A stretch of DNA of 64,000 nt from Pseudomonadota bacterium (GCA_023423975.1 JAFAEO010000001.1:186001-250000); one strand, 5' to 3'; positions 16,602 through 26,289 are shown, counted from the stretch's first letter. Numbers and translations: made by a program. Notes: generated from the letters alone by a model not told the origin.

Positions 16602-17528
16602 TCAAATATTGATTTGCCGATCGAGTTGTTTTTCATCCAACACCTTCGACACAATTTTCAAAAACCGCGTTGTAACCGCAGACTCCGCACGCGACTTTAC
16701 CGTTACCAAGTTCAATTGGCTGGTCAACCTTGGCTGCCGCAACTCAATGAACTTCACGTTACGACCAATAAAGATTTTTTCAAACATTTTGGGCGCAAAG
16801 CCAATGCCAATGCCGCGCTCAATCATCATCAACATGGGTAAAGTCTCGTTCCCGGAATAAACAATCCTTGGGTTAAAACCCGCCATGCTGCAGGCTTCCA
16901 GAATGTGTTCGCGTATGCCATTGCTGTCGGTGCTGGAGTGCAAGAGGAAATTTTCCTGTGCCAGATCCGATAGCATCACATCCTTCCTGCTTGCCAAGGG
17001 ATGTTCTTGCGCCACTGCGAGCATCAGCGGCTCGGTCATCAGGGTGCGCATCACCAGGTCTTCCGACTGAAAACGGGTCCTGATGATTCCGACATCCAGC
17101 TCGTTACCGCGCAGACAATTCAGAATATAAGAGCTTGCTCCTTCCCGAACATTCACCGTGATATTGAGCTTTTCCTGCTGAATGCGCTCCATCACAAGCG
17201 GCAGGATAAAAAGGCTTGCCGCTGTGGAGCAGCCGATGGATACGTTGCCTTCTGTACCGGCGGCATTATTTTTTACATCGTGCCGCAATGTCTTGAAAGA
17301 GGCCAGAATATCTTTGGCCCTGATATAAAAAAGCCTGCCCGGCTCGCTCAATACCAGCCGGTTCTTCTGCCGGTTAAACAGCGCGACATCCAGAGACTGC
17401 TCAAGCTTCTGGATCAATATGCTCAGCGGCGGTTGAGTCATATTCATAAGCCTGGCGGCTTTCGACAAGTTGCCGGTTTCCACCACCGTCACAAAGCAGC
17501 GCAATTGATGCTCGTCCATGATTATCAT
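16602..17528 (-). CDS. LysR-family transcriptional regulator
   Basis: A 308-residue LTTR. The HTH is in residues 5-60 (CFVTVVETGNLSKAARLMN, then TQPPLSILIQKLEQ), typical of the BenM/CatM-like group, and the effector domain carries GIIRTRF, LMLAVAQEHPLA and GIGIGFAPKM. It is divergent from a Bug receptor gene at 17639, with an AT-rich 110-bp gap that contains TAGATA (17548-17553) and TATCTA (17570-17575) as inverted half-sites. It very likely activates the Bug-MlrC unit. The start may be this ATG or one three codons on. Confidence 0.92.
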   Translation of the reverse strand: MIIMDEHQLRCFVTVVETGNLSKAARLMNMTQPPLSILIQKLEQSLDVALFNRQKNRLVLSEPGRLFYIRAKDILASFKTLRHDVKNNAAGTEGNVSIGCSTAASLFILPLVMERIQQEKLNITVNVREGASSYILNCLRGNELDVGIIRTRFQSEDLVMRTLMTEPLMLAVAQEHPLASRKDVMLSDLAQENFLLHSSTDSNGIREHILEACSMAGFNPRIVYSGNETLPMLMMIERGIGIGFAPKMFEKIFIGRNVKFIELRQPRLTSQLNLVTVKSRAESAVTTRFLKIVSKVLDEKQLDRQINI

Positions 17529-17638
17529 ACTTAAAATAAATGGATATTAGATAAATTATATATTAGACATATCTAAATGGTGAATTTAAACTATAAATTC
17601 CAGTTTATTAAATAATTCGTTCCACAAACGGAGACAAA

Positions 17639-18622
17639 ATGAGATTCTTGAAATCATTACTTTGCGCATCGGTGTCCCTTGCCGCACTCACCAGCGTATC
17701 AGCCCATGCGGCCGACTCGGACTGGCCTAACGCCAAACCATTTCGCGTGGTTGTTCCTTATCCGGCCGGGGGCTCGGCCGACATTCTTGGGCGCCTGGTT
17801 GCCAAGAAACTGTCTGAAAACCTGGGGAACAACGCAGTCGTTGAGAACATTGCCGGCGGCGGCACGATTCCCGCTGCACTATCGGTGATCAAAGACAAGG
17901 CCGATGGTTACACATTGTTCGTGGCCAGCGACAACACATTGAATATCAATAACTTTCTGCTGAAGGAGCCACGCTATGACGGCGACAAGGATTTCACCAG
18001 CGTTACCGTGCTCAATACCTATGCCCACTGGCTTATCGTAAACAAAGACAGTCCGTTCAACTCAATGGACGACCTGAAAAAGTTCATTATTGAAAATCCG
18101 AACAAGGCTTCTATCAGCGTCAATACCATTGGCGGCTCGGCTTACCTGGCACTGGACAAATGGAAAAAAGAGAACAAGCTTGATTTCGAAATCATTCCAT
18201 ACCGCGGCTCGCCACCGGCCGTCTCCGATCTGATCGGCGGCGTCACCACGGCCCATATTGATGTTGCCGGCTCTTCCATGTCCTATTACGAAGGTGGCAA
18301 AGTCAAACCACTGGCAGTGCTGCAGTCGCAACCGTTGAAAAAAATTCCCTCCATTCAGACACAATCCTACGACGATCCCAAAGCGCTGACCGTCAAATCG
18401 AATTTATCGGTAGTAGTAAAAAACGGAACGCCGCCGCAGATTATCGAGAAACTGTATCAGGCAATCAAGAAAGGCGAGCACGACAAGGACTTTACAGATG
18501 CATTGAATTTGTTTGCCTATGAACCTGTCTTGACGCCGCCCGCTGAAAGCCGCAAGTTCATTCTCGAAGAAACGCAGCGATACAAAAAACTGGTCGACGC
18601 CTCCGGCCTGGAAAAACAGTAA
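17639..18622 (+). CDS. Bug/TctC-family tripartite tricarboxylate-type substrate receptor
   Basis: A 327-residue exported receptor with a signal peptide cleaved near AHA-A (residue 24), then FRVVVPYPAGGSADILGRLVA (ligand-binding strand 1), the VVENIAGGG segment, DGYTLFVASDNT, FEIIPYRGSPPAVSDLIGG and a C-terminal helix. Bug proteins bind carboxylates, amino acids or other small acids for TTT transporters or signal their presence. GGAGA precedes the ATG. It is followed after 28 bp by an M81/MlrC peptidase gene, so the ligand may be a substrate of that hydrolase. No TctA/TctB membrane gene is nearby. Confidence 0.92.
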   Translation: MRFLKSLLCASVSLAALTSVSAHAADSDWPNAKPFRVVVPYPAGGSADILGRLVAKKLSENLGNNAVVENIAGGGTIPAALSVIKDKADGYTLFVASDNTLNINNFLLKEPRYDGDKDFTSVTVLNTYAHWLIVNKDSPFNSMDDLKKFIIENPNKASISVNTIGGSAYLALDKWKKENKLDFEIIPYRGSPPAVSDLIGGVTTAHIDVAGSSMSYYEGGKVKPLAVLQSQPLKKIPSIQTQSYDDPKALTVKSNLSVVVKNGTPPQIIEKLYQAIKKGEHDKDFTDALNLFAYEPVLTPPAESRKFILEETQRYKKLVDASGLEKQ

Positions 18623-18650
18623 CAACCTCAAGTAAAAACAGGGTAACAGC

Positions 18651-20168
18651 ATGAAAGTGGTCGTAGCATTGGTCCGACACGAGACAAATACTTTTTCACC
18701 TATCCAGACGCACCTGCATTCGTTCTGTCGCGGCACCAAAACAGACGGCCCCGCTTATGGCGAGCCTGCAAGGCAATTGTGTGAGAACACAAATAGCGCA
18801 GCAGCGGCCTATCTGGATCTGGCCGCCTCACTCGATGCCGAAGTGGCCTTCTCCATCCTTGCCAACTCGGTACCCAGCGGCACCGTTCAGAAAGCAGCGT
18901 TTGAACATATTGCCAACACCGTAATTGATACTGTAAAAAAAGGCTGTGATGCAGTATTGCTGGATCTGCACGGCGCCATGGTGGCCGAAGGATACCCCGA
19001 TGCCGAAGGCGAACTACTGCGCCGTATCAGGCAAGTGGTGCCCGAACAGGTACCAGTCGTGGTTGCCCTGGACTTTCATGCGAACTTCAGCGAAGCGCTC
19101 ATTCGTAATGCAACCGTGATTACGGGCTATTGCACCTATCCTCATGTAGACATCTATGAGACCGGCGCAAGAGCTGGGTGTACGCTCAAAAGAATCCTGT
19201 CTGAGCAATTGGAAACCACTATTCTCTGGCGCCGTCTGCCGATGTTGACGCACATGCTCAAGCAGACACCATCGGGCCAACCCATGAAAGACATCATGGA
19301 CAAAGCCATGCAAGCCGAAACTGATGGGATCGTGCTGAATGCATCTGTTTTTGGTGGATTCCCGCTGGCTGATATTCCTCATGTCGGGTTGTCAGTTGTG
19401 ATTGTCGCGGAGAAAAACAAAACAGCGCAGGCCGAACAGTTGCTTAATGAGTTATGCGATATGGCATGGTCCAGGAAACAGGATTTTGTCTATGACGTAG
19501 AGCCCCTGTCAATATCCATTGCCAAGGCAAAGCAGCTGGAAGAAGGACCGGTCATTCTTGTCGATCACGGCGACAACTGTGGTGCTGGCGGCGTCACTGA
19601 CGTGATGGCCGTTCTGGAAGAAGTGATGAAACAGGAACTGACAGATGTGGTTGCCGGGCCAATATGGGATCCACAGGCAGTAGACACACTCATCAGGTCG
19701 GGGATTGGGGAAACAGTAACGATCGATCTGGGTGGAAAAACAGATATGCCCGAACTCGAACTCAAAGGCCAGCCACTTCGAATTACCGGAAAAATCGTTA
19801 ATATTACAGATGGCAATTTCCAGATTACCGGCCCCATGTTTACCGGGATGTGGCTCAGCCTGGGCCGCACGGTGGTTCTGGAAAGCAACGGCGTGACCAT
19901 ATTTATATCGGAAAAACCTCAGGAGCCCTATGATGTGGGCGTATTTACCCACGCAGGCATAGACCCGTTCAGCAAGAAATATGTGCTGATCAAATCACGA
20001 CAGCATTTCAGAGCGGGATTTGAAAAAGACGCCAAGCATATTGTCCTGATCGCCGGACCGGGCGTATGCAGCTCAGATTATGACATTTTCCCGTTCCGGC
20101 ATCTGTCCCGTCCCATTTATCCGCTGGACAACGAGGCAACTCTGGCGCATGCCGAAGGGATACAGTAG
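18651..20168 (+). CDS. M81-family metallopeptidase, MlrC (microcystinase C)-like
   Basis: A 505-residue protein. The DUF1485/MlrC N-terminal domain contains VALVRHETNTFSP (His10, Glu11), DAVLLDLHGAMV (105-111), VVALDFHANFS (138-147) and TYPHVDIYETG (162-172), matching the metal- and substrate-binding motifs of MlrC. The C-terminal domain has VDHGDNCGAGGVTD and a glycine-rich tail. MlrC opens the last peptide bond in microcystin degradation, but most homologues lie in Bug-linked operons of organisms that do not meet microcystin, so the true substrate is probably another amide. It is in an operon with the Bug gene at 17639. Confidence 0.88.
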   Translation: MKVVVALVRHETNTFSPIQTHLHSFCRGTKTDGPAYGEPARQLCENTNSAAAAYLDLAASLDAEVAFSILANSVPSGTVQKAAFEHIANTVIDTVKKGCDAVLLDLHGAMVAEGYPDAEGELLRRIRQVVPEQVPVVVALDFHANFSEALIRNATVITGYCTYPHVDIYETGARAGCTLKRILSEQLETTILWRRLPMLTHMLKQTPSGQPMKDIMDKAMQAETDGIVLNASVFGGFPLADIPHVGLSVVIVAEKNKTAQAEQLLNELCDMAWSRKQDFVYDVEPLSISIAKAKQLEEGPVILVDHGDNCGAGGVTDVMAVLEEVMKQELTDVVAGPIWDPQAVDTLIRSGIGETVTIDLGGKTDMPELELKGQPLRITGKIVNITDGNFQITGPMFTGMWLSLGRTVVLESNGVTIFISEKPQEPYDVGVFTHAGIDPFSKKYVLIKSRQHFRAGFEKDAKHIVLIAGPGVCSSDYDIFPFRHLSRPIYPLDNEATLAHAEGIQ

Positions 20169-20392
20169 CCGTATAGCGGAGATTTGATAACGCTCGTCAG
20201 ACAATAAAATCAGTGTCCGTTCCAGCAAGGCTGTTCCTTACTGGTCCACGGCCACCGCCTGGGCGCCGTGCATAAAGAGCGGTGCTAGGAGCGCTTTGGC
20301 GAGGTGCTTTGGTTATGAAATCAAGGTGATTGCATGCATTAAATCGCGCCGCCAATGCTTGCTTCGCTCAAATGAAAAGGGAAATATACCGG

Positions 20393-21382
20393 TCATGTTT
20401 TGGCAGATCCGGCTGGTTTAGCTGGTTTAGCTGGTTTGGGCGCGGCAATGACGTCCTTGTTGGTTATGCCAAATGGAATATGCACCGACGGTACCAGCGA
20501 GCTGGTCAGCTCCAGATGCGCCGATTGATCATCAAAAAAGATATGTGGCTTTAAAACACCCAGCACGTGTTTTTTCGCGATGCCCCCAAGAAAGAATGCG
20601 TCATTGGTCATCACGCCCCAGGCTTTCAGGGTGTTGAGCGCCCGTTCGTGCGATGGTGCATTTCTGGCTGTAACCAGCGATACTCTTAACCGGTTCTCGT
20701 AGTCAGGGTTTTGCTTTTTGAATTGCTCTTCAATGGATTGAATCTTTGCAATTCGAATCAGAAAATCCCGTAACGGTCCAGGACCATGCGAATTCATAAC
20801 GTTTGCGACTTCATGGGCATGAAAATCGCTCAATCCCGAAGTTTGCATAATGCTTTCTGATTCATCGCTGGCCAGCACGCCATCAAAGTCAAATGCGATG
20901 CGCAAGGCGTGATCCTTTTCATCGTCATCAAATTTTGAATCCAGAACATGCCCGGCAGGATATCCCGCGCGAATTGCCGCGTCTACATCAGATTTGTTGC
21001 CGGACAAAAATAACGATATGTTCAGCGCTGGAATATACTCATACGGCGAGCGTCCCTGCATGAAAATGGCACGCGTGATACCAAGCTCATAGTGTTCAAT
21101 CGTCTTCATCACGCGCAGTCCCGTATCCGGATCATTTCTAGACAGCAATATCACTTCGACCAGCGGATCTTCGGAATCGGGCCGCATATGGTTAAGCGAA
21201 AGCAGTCTTTTTATAAAAGGGAAAGCAATCCCCTTGGGCAACGGATTATTAAGATTGTGTTCCTGGAATTTGCGGTAGGCTTCCTCGCCATCACGTTGGA
21301 AGACCGCATCAGAATCGCTCAGATCAAATACGGCACTGGAGGCCACGCCAATAACCAGGCGATCGGCTAAATCGTACGGCAT
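20393..21382 (-). CDS. Cytosolic 5'-nucleotidase family protein (PF06189-like)
   Basis: A 329-residue protein. The N-terminal segment RLVIGVASSAVFDLS and the VILLSRNDPDTGLRV segment, the HAD-like catalytic motif IAFDFDGVL (162-170), the VSLVTARNAPSHERAL segment and IFFDDQSAHLE are those of bacterial homologues of cytosolic 5'-nucleotidase I, which dephosphorylate nucleoside monophosphates. The last 15 residues are a low-complexity PKPAKPAKPAGSAKT tail encoded by a 9-bp triplet repeat (20412-20438), a recent-looking expansion. It is a single-gene unit. Confidence 0.88.
   Translation of the reverse strand: MPYDLADRLVIGVASSAVFDLSDSDAVFQRDGEEAYRKFQEHNLNNPLPKGIAFPFIKRLLSLNHMRPDSEDPLVEVILLSRNDPDTGLRVMKTIEHYELGITRAIFMQGRSPYEYIPALNISLFLSGNKSDVDAAIRAGYPAGHVLDSKFDDDEKDHALRIAFDFDGVLASDESESIMQTSGLSDFHAHEVANVMNSHGPGPLRDFLIRIAKIQSIEEQFKKQNPDYENRLRVSLVTARNAPSHERALNTLKAWGVMTNDAFFLGGIAKKHVLGVLKPHIFFDDQSAHLELTSSLVPSVHIPFGITNKDVIAAPKPAKPAKPAGSAKT
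20412..20438. repeat. 9-bp tandem repeat (GCTGGTTTA x3) at a gene 3' end
   Basis: Three near-identical GCTGGTTTA units (the last ends in G) encode on the minus strand the AKP repeats at the tail of the 5'-nucleotidase. Confidence 0.8.
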
Positions 21383-21491
21383 AACTTCCTTTGCATATGG
21401 AACTCTTGGGGATTGATGTCTATAGGGCTACGCTGCGCGCTCATTGGCCAATTCTTGATACAGAACGCGGATAGTGTATTTTATAGAATAA

Positions 21492-22376
21492 CTAACCGTT
21501 TTTCACCGTATCCGTCATGTCACCAAAACGATAGAGCCGAGCGGGGTTCTCGACAAGGACCTTGAATGCAATATCATCAGTCAACAGCCACTGCGAACGC
21601 TCCCTGGCCAGCAAATCGGAGCTGACATCGCGGTATGCGCTGATCTGAGTCGCCAATTTCCCGGGGTCCCGGTTGGTATGCGGCCAGTCGCTGGCCCACA
21701 CCACCCTTTCGATGTTTGCGTTAAGTAATGAATGAGCAAGTCCGGAAATTCGATATGCATCGTCCACTGCCCCCACCCGGTAGGCGCCGGATAACTTAAT
21801 ATACACGTCGCCACTGGCCAGGCGTCTATAGAGTTGACTGGCACGAAACTGGTCCAAAGCAATCCCTGGCGGGACCAGCCCGAAATGATCGATGACAAGC
21901 GTAATTGGCAATATACTCAACTGCGCCAAGACGTCATTGATTATATGGTACCCGGCATATAACTGAATATGCCAGCCGGTTCCGGCCAGCCTGCCCGCCC
22001 AGTACCGAATGGCATCGAGTGCCTGCGCCATATTACCGGCCCCAGTACTCTCCAGATTGATGCGAATCCCGATGATTCCTTTGCCAGACAGCACCATCAG
22101 TTGTTCATCAGTCACATCGCGATGCAGTACTGCCACACCGCGAAATCTGCCTGGCTCGGCGTCCAGGCAATCGGCCAGGCACCGATTGTCTGTCCCATAT
22201 ATGCTGGGCTGTACAATCACAGCCCGACCCAGCGATAATCGATCCATGTGCTGCCGCAATGCAGCCAGGTTCGCTTCAGCCGGCGTGTAAGATCGGCGCT
22301 CAAGCATGGGGTAGCGTTTATGCGGACCAACCACATGCACGTGACAGTCACAGGCTAGCTCATTAAGAAAAGACAT
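21492..22376 (-). CDS. Amidohydrolase-2 family metal-dependent hydrolase (LigI-like)
   Basis: A 294-residue TIM-barrel hydrolase. The HxH motif at the start is CDCHVHVVG (His12, His14), with further ligands in TLVIDHFG and the catalytic Asp in VVWASDWPHTN. These match the PF04909 group containing 2-pyrone-4,6-dicarboxylate lactonase LigI. The enzyme would hydrolyse a lactone or decarboxylate an acid. It is the last gene of a Bug-GntR-Bug-dehydrogenase-amidohydrolase operon, 39 bp after the dehydrogenase, so its substrate should be a carboxylate intermediate of that pathway. Confidence 0.87.
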   Translation of the reverse strand: MSFLNELACDCHVHVVGPHKRYPMLERRSYTPAEANLAALRQHMDRLSLGRAVIVQPSIYGTDNRCLADCLDAEPGRFRGVAVLHRDVTDEQLMVLSGKGIIGIRINLESTGAGNMAQALDAIRYWAGRLAGTGWHIQLYAGYHIINDVLAQLSILPITLVIDHFGLVPPGIALDQFRASQLYRRLASGDVYIKLSGAYRVGAVDDAYRISGLAHSLLNANIERVVWASDWPHTNRDPGKLATQISAYRDVSSDLLARERSQWLLTDDIAFKVLVENPARLYRFGDMTDTVKNG

Positions 22377-22415
22377 ATATAACCACTTATACTTTGGTCG
22401 AAGCTCAGAAGGCGC

Positions 22416-23492
22416 TCAGGACACCATGTGCTCGCCAGCACCCAGCAATTGAACTAGCGATTGCCCTACTTCTTTGGTGCCCAATTTTCCGCCAAGATCC
22501 TTCGTTACGTTACCGGATGCGATGGAGTCAGCAATTGCCTGGAAAATGGCATCTGCTGCATGTGTGAATCGAGGCGCCTGTTTGCGCTGACCATACCAGT
22601 TCAGCAGCATAGCGGCCGACAAAACCTGGGAGATCGGATTAGCGATATCCTGCCCGGCGATGTCGGGCGCCGAGCCATGAGCAGCCTGACCCATGGCGTA
22701 CTTATCGCCTGCGTTCAGAGAGCCACCGAGCCCAAGACTTCCGGACAATTCTGCCGTGAGATCGGACAAAATATCACCGAACATATTGGTCGTCACTATG
22801 ACGTCAAATTTGGCGGGATCGCGCACGACGTGAGCCATCATGGCATCCACGATGAAGTCGTCGATCCTGACTTCGGGAAACTCGCGCGCTACTTCATGGC
22901 ATATATCAATAAACATGCCATCTGCTATTTTCAGGACATTTGCCTTGTGTACGATAGAGACGTGCTTGTTGCGCGTCATCGCCAATTCGAAAGCGGAACG
23001 CGCAATCCGTTCACAACATTTTCGGGTGATACGTCGCAGGGAAATAACAACATCAGAGGTGATCAGCAGTTCACTGCTGCCCTGTTCGATATTGCGATCG
23101 GCATAGAAACCCTCTGTATTTTCCCGAACCACAACAAGGTCAAACTCGCCCAGCCGTGCAGGCACACCTGAATATGTTCGGGATGGCCTGATGTTTGCAT
23201 ACAGATCAAGTTCCTTGCGAAAGAATTTGGAAGGGTTAATTTCTCCTTTCGCCTCGTCCTTAAAATCATAGGTGGCCATGGGGCCCAACATCAATCCGTC
23301 GGCGCCTTTTACTTTCTCCAGCAATGCGGGCGTTACTGTACTGCCGTACTGCTTCAAGCTGTCATGCCCGGCCATGTCATGCATCAGCTCCAGTCCCAGA
23401 TCGAAGCGGTCGGAGACCGCGTTCAAAACCTGTTCTGCTACTGCCATGGTTTCCGGACCGATTCCGTCTCCCGGAAGAATTACGATTTTCAT
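22416..23492 (-). CDS. Isocitrate/isopropylmalate dehydrogenase-family enzyme (tartrate dehydrogenase or IMDH-like)
   Basis: A 358-residue decarboxylating beta-hydroxyacid dehydrogenase. The NAD motif ILPGDGIGPETM opens the protein, the substrate arginines are in LYANIRPSR and VVVRENTEGFY, the Lys/metal region reads IVHKANVLK, and VTTNMFGDILSDL and AAHGSAPDIAGQDIANP complete the signature. In a catabolic context such proteins act on tartrate, D-malate or 3-alkylmalates rather than leucine precursors. It lies between a Bug receptor and an amidohydrolase gene under an FCD-GntR regulator, which argues for degradation of a hydroxy-dicarboxylate. Confidence 0.9.
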   Translation of the reverse strand: MKIVILPGDGIGPETMAVAEQVLNAVSDRFDLGLELMHDMAGHDSLKQYGSTVTPALLEKVKGADGLMLGPMATYDFKDEAKGEINPSKFFRKELDLYANIRPSRTYSGVPARLGEFDLVVVRENTEGFYADRNIEQGSSELLITSDVVISLRRITRKCCERIARSAFELAMTRNKHVSIVHKANVLKIADGMFIDICHEVAREFPEVRIDDFIVDAMMAHVVRDPAKFDVIVTTNMFGDILSDLTAELSGSLGLGGSLNAGDKYAMGQAAHGSAPDIAGQDIANPISQVLSAAMLLNWYGQRKQAPRFTHAADAIFQAIADSIASGNVTKDLGGKLGTKEVGQSLVQLLGAGEHMVS

Positions 23493-23527
23493 AAAATTCC
23501 TGTATGCGCTAAATATGTGTTAAATGA

Positions 23528-24529
23528 TTATTCCAGGACAATGCCCGCGGACTGTATCAGCGTACTGTATTTGCTGATCTCGGCCTTTACAAACTCGGCA
23601 AATTGTTCCGGGGAGTTGGCCTCAACGGCAGCGCCATCGGCATCCAGTCGCGCCCGGATTGCCGGCTGCGCCAATATTTTGTTGATTTCCCGATTCAGTT
23701 GCAGAATCACGTCTTTCGGCGTTCCTGCCGGCGCAAAGTAGCCGCCCCACAAGCTGTAATTAAAGCCGGGCACCGTCGCTTCGGCTACCGTTGGCGTATC
23801 TTTCAGGGCAGCCAGTCGCTTGCCCGTCGTTGTCGCAAGCGCCCTGACCGAACCGGATTTGATATGACCCATGGCTGCCGAAACGCTCGAAAAGAAACAG
23901 TCAACCTGCCCACCGATCACATCCGTCATTGCCTGCCCAGCCCCTTTATAGGGGACGTGCGTCATTTTGGTATTGGTGCCCAGTTCCAGCGCGACGGCGG
24001 CCAGATGTCCAGGCGTTGCCGTCCCTGAGGAAGCATAATTGACTGATTCAGGCGCCTGTTTCGCCTTGGTGAGCAAATCGTCAATCGTATTAAATGGCGA
24101 GCCGCTTGCAGTTATCAGCACCAGTGGCGAGTCACCAACCAGCACAATGGGCTCGAGCGCTTCCAACGCTTTATAACCCGCAGTCGGATTTGCAACGGGA
24201 TTGATTGCGATTTCGCCCGTTTGCCCTAGCAGCAGATGATGCCCGTCTGGTTTCTGACGAATAATCAATCGCGTTCCCAGCATACCAGAGGCTCCAGGGC
24301 GATTTTCAACGACTACCGTTTGGGCAAGCGCCTTGCCCAGTGGCTCTGACAGCATTCTGGCAAATAGATCACCCTGCCCTCCTGGCGCATACGGCACCGT
24401 GACCGATATCGGCATGGCCGGATAAGCCTCACTGGCGGCTGCAGCGACACGCGCTAGCGGCAACACCAGGAGTGCGCAACCGCTTTGCAAAAAGCGTCGC
24501 TTGCTCATTACCCATTGTTGCTCATTCAT
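23528..24529 (-). CDS. Bug/TctC-family substrate receptor
   Basis: A 333-residue receptor counted from the ATG at 24529, which has GAAGGTGA upstream. An ATG at 24568 would add 13 residues. The N-terminus SKRRFLQSGCALLVLPLARVAAAA looks like a twin-arginine-like or Sec signal (K-R-R-F-L). Mature-domain motifs are SVTVPYAPGGQGDLFARMLSE, VVVENRPGASGMLGTRLI, MTHVPYKGAGQAMTDVIGG and FAPAGTPKD. It is the second Bug gene in this operon; the two are divergent in sequence and may have different ligands. Confidence 0.9.
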   Translation of the reverse strand: MNEQQWVMSKRRFLQSGCALLVLPLARVAAAASEAYPAMPISVTVPYAPGGQGDLFARMLSEPLGKALAQTVVVENRPGASGMLGTRLIIRQKPDGHHLLLGQTGEIAINPVANPTAGYKALEALEPIVLVGDSPLVLITASGSPFNTIDDLLTKAKQAPESVNYASSGTATPGHLAAVALELGTNTKMTHVPYKGAGQAMTDVIGGQVDCFFSSVSAAMGHIKSGSVRALATTTGKRLAALKDTPTVAEATVPGFNYSLWGGYFAPAGTPKDVILQLNREINKILAQPAIRARLDADGAAVEANSPEQFAEFVKAEISKYSTLIQSAGIVLE

Positions 24530-24604
24530 ATTTTCACCTTCATCTTGTCCAGCGCGATAACCAGACACTTGAACCGGATCGGAACCGCCCGACTCAACAC
24601 CGTG

Positions 24605-25246
24605 TCAGTCGGCATCGCGCAACATTTTCAACCGTTCAAGAAACGCCTGACGGATATGGTTTTTCGCCGCGATGCTGGCCGCTTCAGGATCGCGGCCACG
24701 AATGGCAGCCAGAATTTGTTTATGTTCTGCCACAGCTTTTTGCGCCCGTTGTGGCGACTGTAATGTACTGCGGCCAAGCAAAAACGTTGTATCGGAGATC
24801 GATTGCAGCGTGCGAATCAAGTGCTGGTTATGCGCGGCGCCATAGATAGCTTCGTGAAACTGCAGATTCATTCTGACCGGATCACTGTCGGGCTGCTCAC
24901 TCTGCTCCAGAATCGATTGCATATTGTCAATTTCGGCATCGGTTGCATGACGCGCAGCAAACTCCGCAGCGGCACCTTCAAGTACTTCGCGCATGGCATA
25001 AAGCTCCGTGACACCTTGCTTGTCGATTCGGGTGATGACCAGGCCACGACGAGGTTCATGGGTCAGCAACCGCTCATCCTCCAGCCGCTTGAGCGCTTCC
25101 CTTACCGGCGTACGACCCATGCCTATCAGCTTGGAAATTTCCATTTCGCGCAAACGCGCATCGCTGCTGAAAAATCCACTAAGAATTTTCTGCTTGATAT
25201 CCCGATAGGCCGCATGAAACTGAGTATTGTCTTTGGAAATAGGCAT
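24605..25246 (-). CDS. GntR-family (FCD/FadR-type) transcriptional regulator
   Basis: A 213-residue regulator. The winged helix is at about residues 10-75 (RLREMEISKLIGMGRTPVREALKRLE, then GLVITRI), followed by an FCD effector domain with LYAMREVLEGAAAEFAARHA, the metal-ligand helix MNLQFHEAIYGAAHN, and HKQILAAIRGRDPEAAS. It lies inside the operon between the two Bug genes. An almost perfect dyad with TGTATACA at its centre, the usual FCD-GntR operator form, sits upstream of the operon at 26311-26346, so it probably represses the whole unit until its ligand is present. Confidence 0.92.
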   Translation of the reverse strand: MPISKDNTQFHAAYRDIKQKILSGFFSSDARLREMEISKLIGMGRTPVREALKRLEDERLLTHEPRRGLVITRIDKQGVTELYAMREVLEGAAAEFAARHATDAEIDNMQSILEQSEQPDSDPVRMNLQFHEAIYGAAHNQHLIRTLQSISDTTFLLGRSTLQSPQRAQKAVAEHKQILAAIRGRDPEAASIAAKNHIRQAFLERLKMLRDAD

Positions 25247-25314
25247 GGTTGTTTTCGCTCAACTAACGTTTCAACAATGAAATATACGGCGCCCAGCCAG
25301 TCTTGCCCGGCACG

Positions 25315-26289
25315 CTACGATTTCGGTATTGTATCGACAACCGATCGCCACATCGTCAATTCCTGCTTCAGCATTTTGCCGAAATCAGCCGGCGTGCCGG
25401 TCACTACGTTAGCCCCTTCGTGCTTCAGGCGGTTGCTTATCAACTGGCCTTGCGCAATTTTGTTCGTTGCGGCATTGAGCTTTTGCACAACCGGCTCGGG
25501 AAGGCCTGCCGGGCCCAGTACGCCCCACCAGGTCTTGATATCAAAACCCTTCACGCCCGACTCTTGCAATGTTGGCACTTCCGGAAACAACGGAGAACGT
25601 TCTTTGGAAGTCATTGCCAGCAATTTGACCTTGTCTGCCTTTACCTGTTCGAGCATTGTGGGCATAGTCGCAAAAAAAGCCTGCACTCGCCCAGCGATCA
25701 GATCCAGCGTGGCCGGACCACTGCCCCGGTATGGCACGTGCGACATAGTCACGCCCGCGCGCTGTGTAAATAAGGCGCCCGACAAATGATTGATACTTCC
25801 CGGACCTGCTGAGCAATAGTTCACACCGCCTGGGTCAGATTTTGCCTTTTCGATCAACTCGCCCACTGTGTTGAGCCCGAGGAATTTGTCGGCCACCAGC
25901 ATCAGCGGACCATTACCCAACTGGGCAATCGGTGTGAAATCCTTGATCGGATCATATAGCTTGCTTTGCTCCCAGGCGGCATTGGTTGCAAACGTAGAAG
26001 TGGCAAATAGCAGTGTATAGCCATCCTTTCGCGCTTGAGCCACTCTGGCCGCGCCAATGGAGCCTCCGCCACCACCACGGTTTTCCACCACGATAGTCTG
26101 GCCCAGCGCCTGACCGAGTTCGGAAGCAAACTCCCGCGCAATGCTGTCTGTACCGCCGCCGGCAGCAAACGGAACAACAAGTGTGATTGGCTGTTCCGGC
26201 CAGACGTCCGGGTCTTGCGCCAAGACACTGCCACCTCCCAAAGCAAAAAGCACGGCGGCACACGGTGCCAGCCAACGGCTTGTATTCAT
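25315..26289 (-). CDS. Bug/TctC-family substrate receptor, first gene of catabolic operon
   Basis: A 324-residue receptor with signal peptide MNTSRWLAPCAAVLFALGGG ending near VLAQ. Mature motifs are ITLVVPFAAGGGTDSIAREF, VVENRGGGGGSIGAARVAQ, YTLLFATSTFATN, SHVPYRGSGPATLDLIAGR and PEVPTLQESGVKGFDIKTWWG. It heads the operon that includes GntR, a second Bug, the dehydrogenase and the amidohydrolase. The start ATG is preceded by AGGAGAAAGG. The GntR-type dyad lies 22-57 bp upstream. Confidence 0.92.
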   Translation of the reverse strand: MNTSRWLAPCAAVLFALGGGSVLAQDPDVWPEQPITLVVPFAAGGGTDSIAREFASELGQALGQTIVVENRGGGGGSIGAARVAQARKDGYTLLFATSTFATNAAWEQSKLYDPIKDFTPIAQLGNGPLMLVADKFLGLNTVGELIEKAKSDPGGVNYCSAGPGSINHLSGALFTQRAGVTMSHVPYRGSGPATLDLIAGRVQAFFATMPTMLEQVKADKVKLLAMTSKERSPLFPEVPTLQESGVKGFDIKTWWGVLGPAGLPEPVVQKLNAATNKIAQGQLISNRLKHEGANVVTGTPADFGKMLKQELTMWRSVVDTIPKS

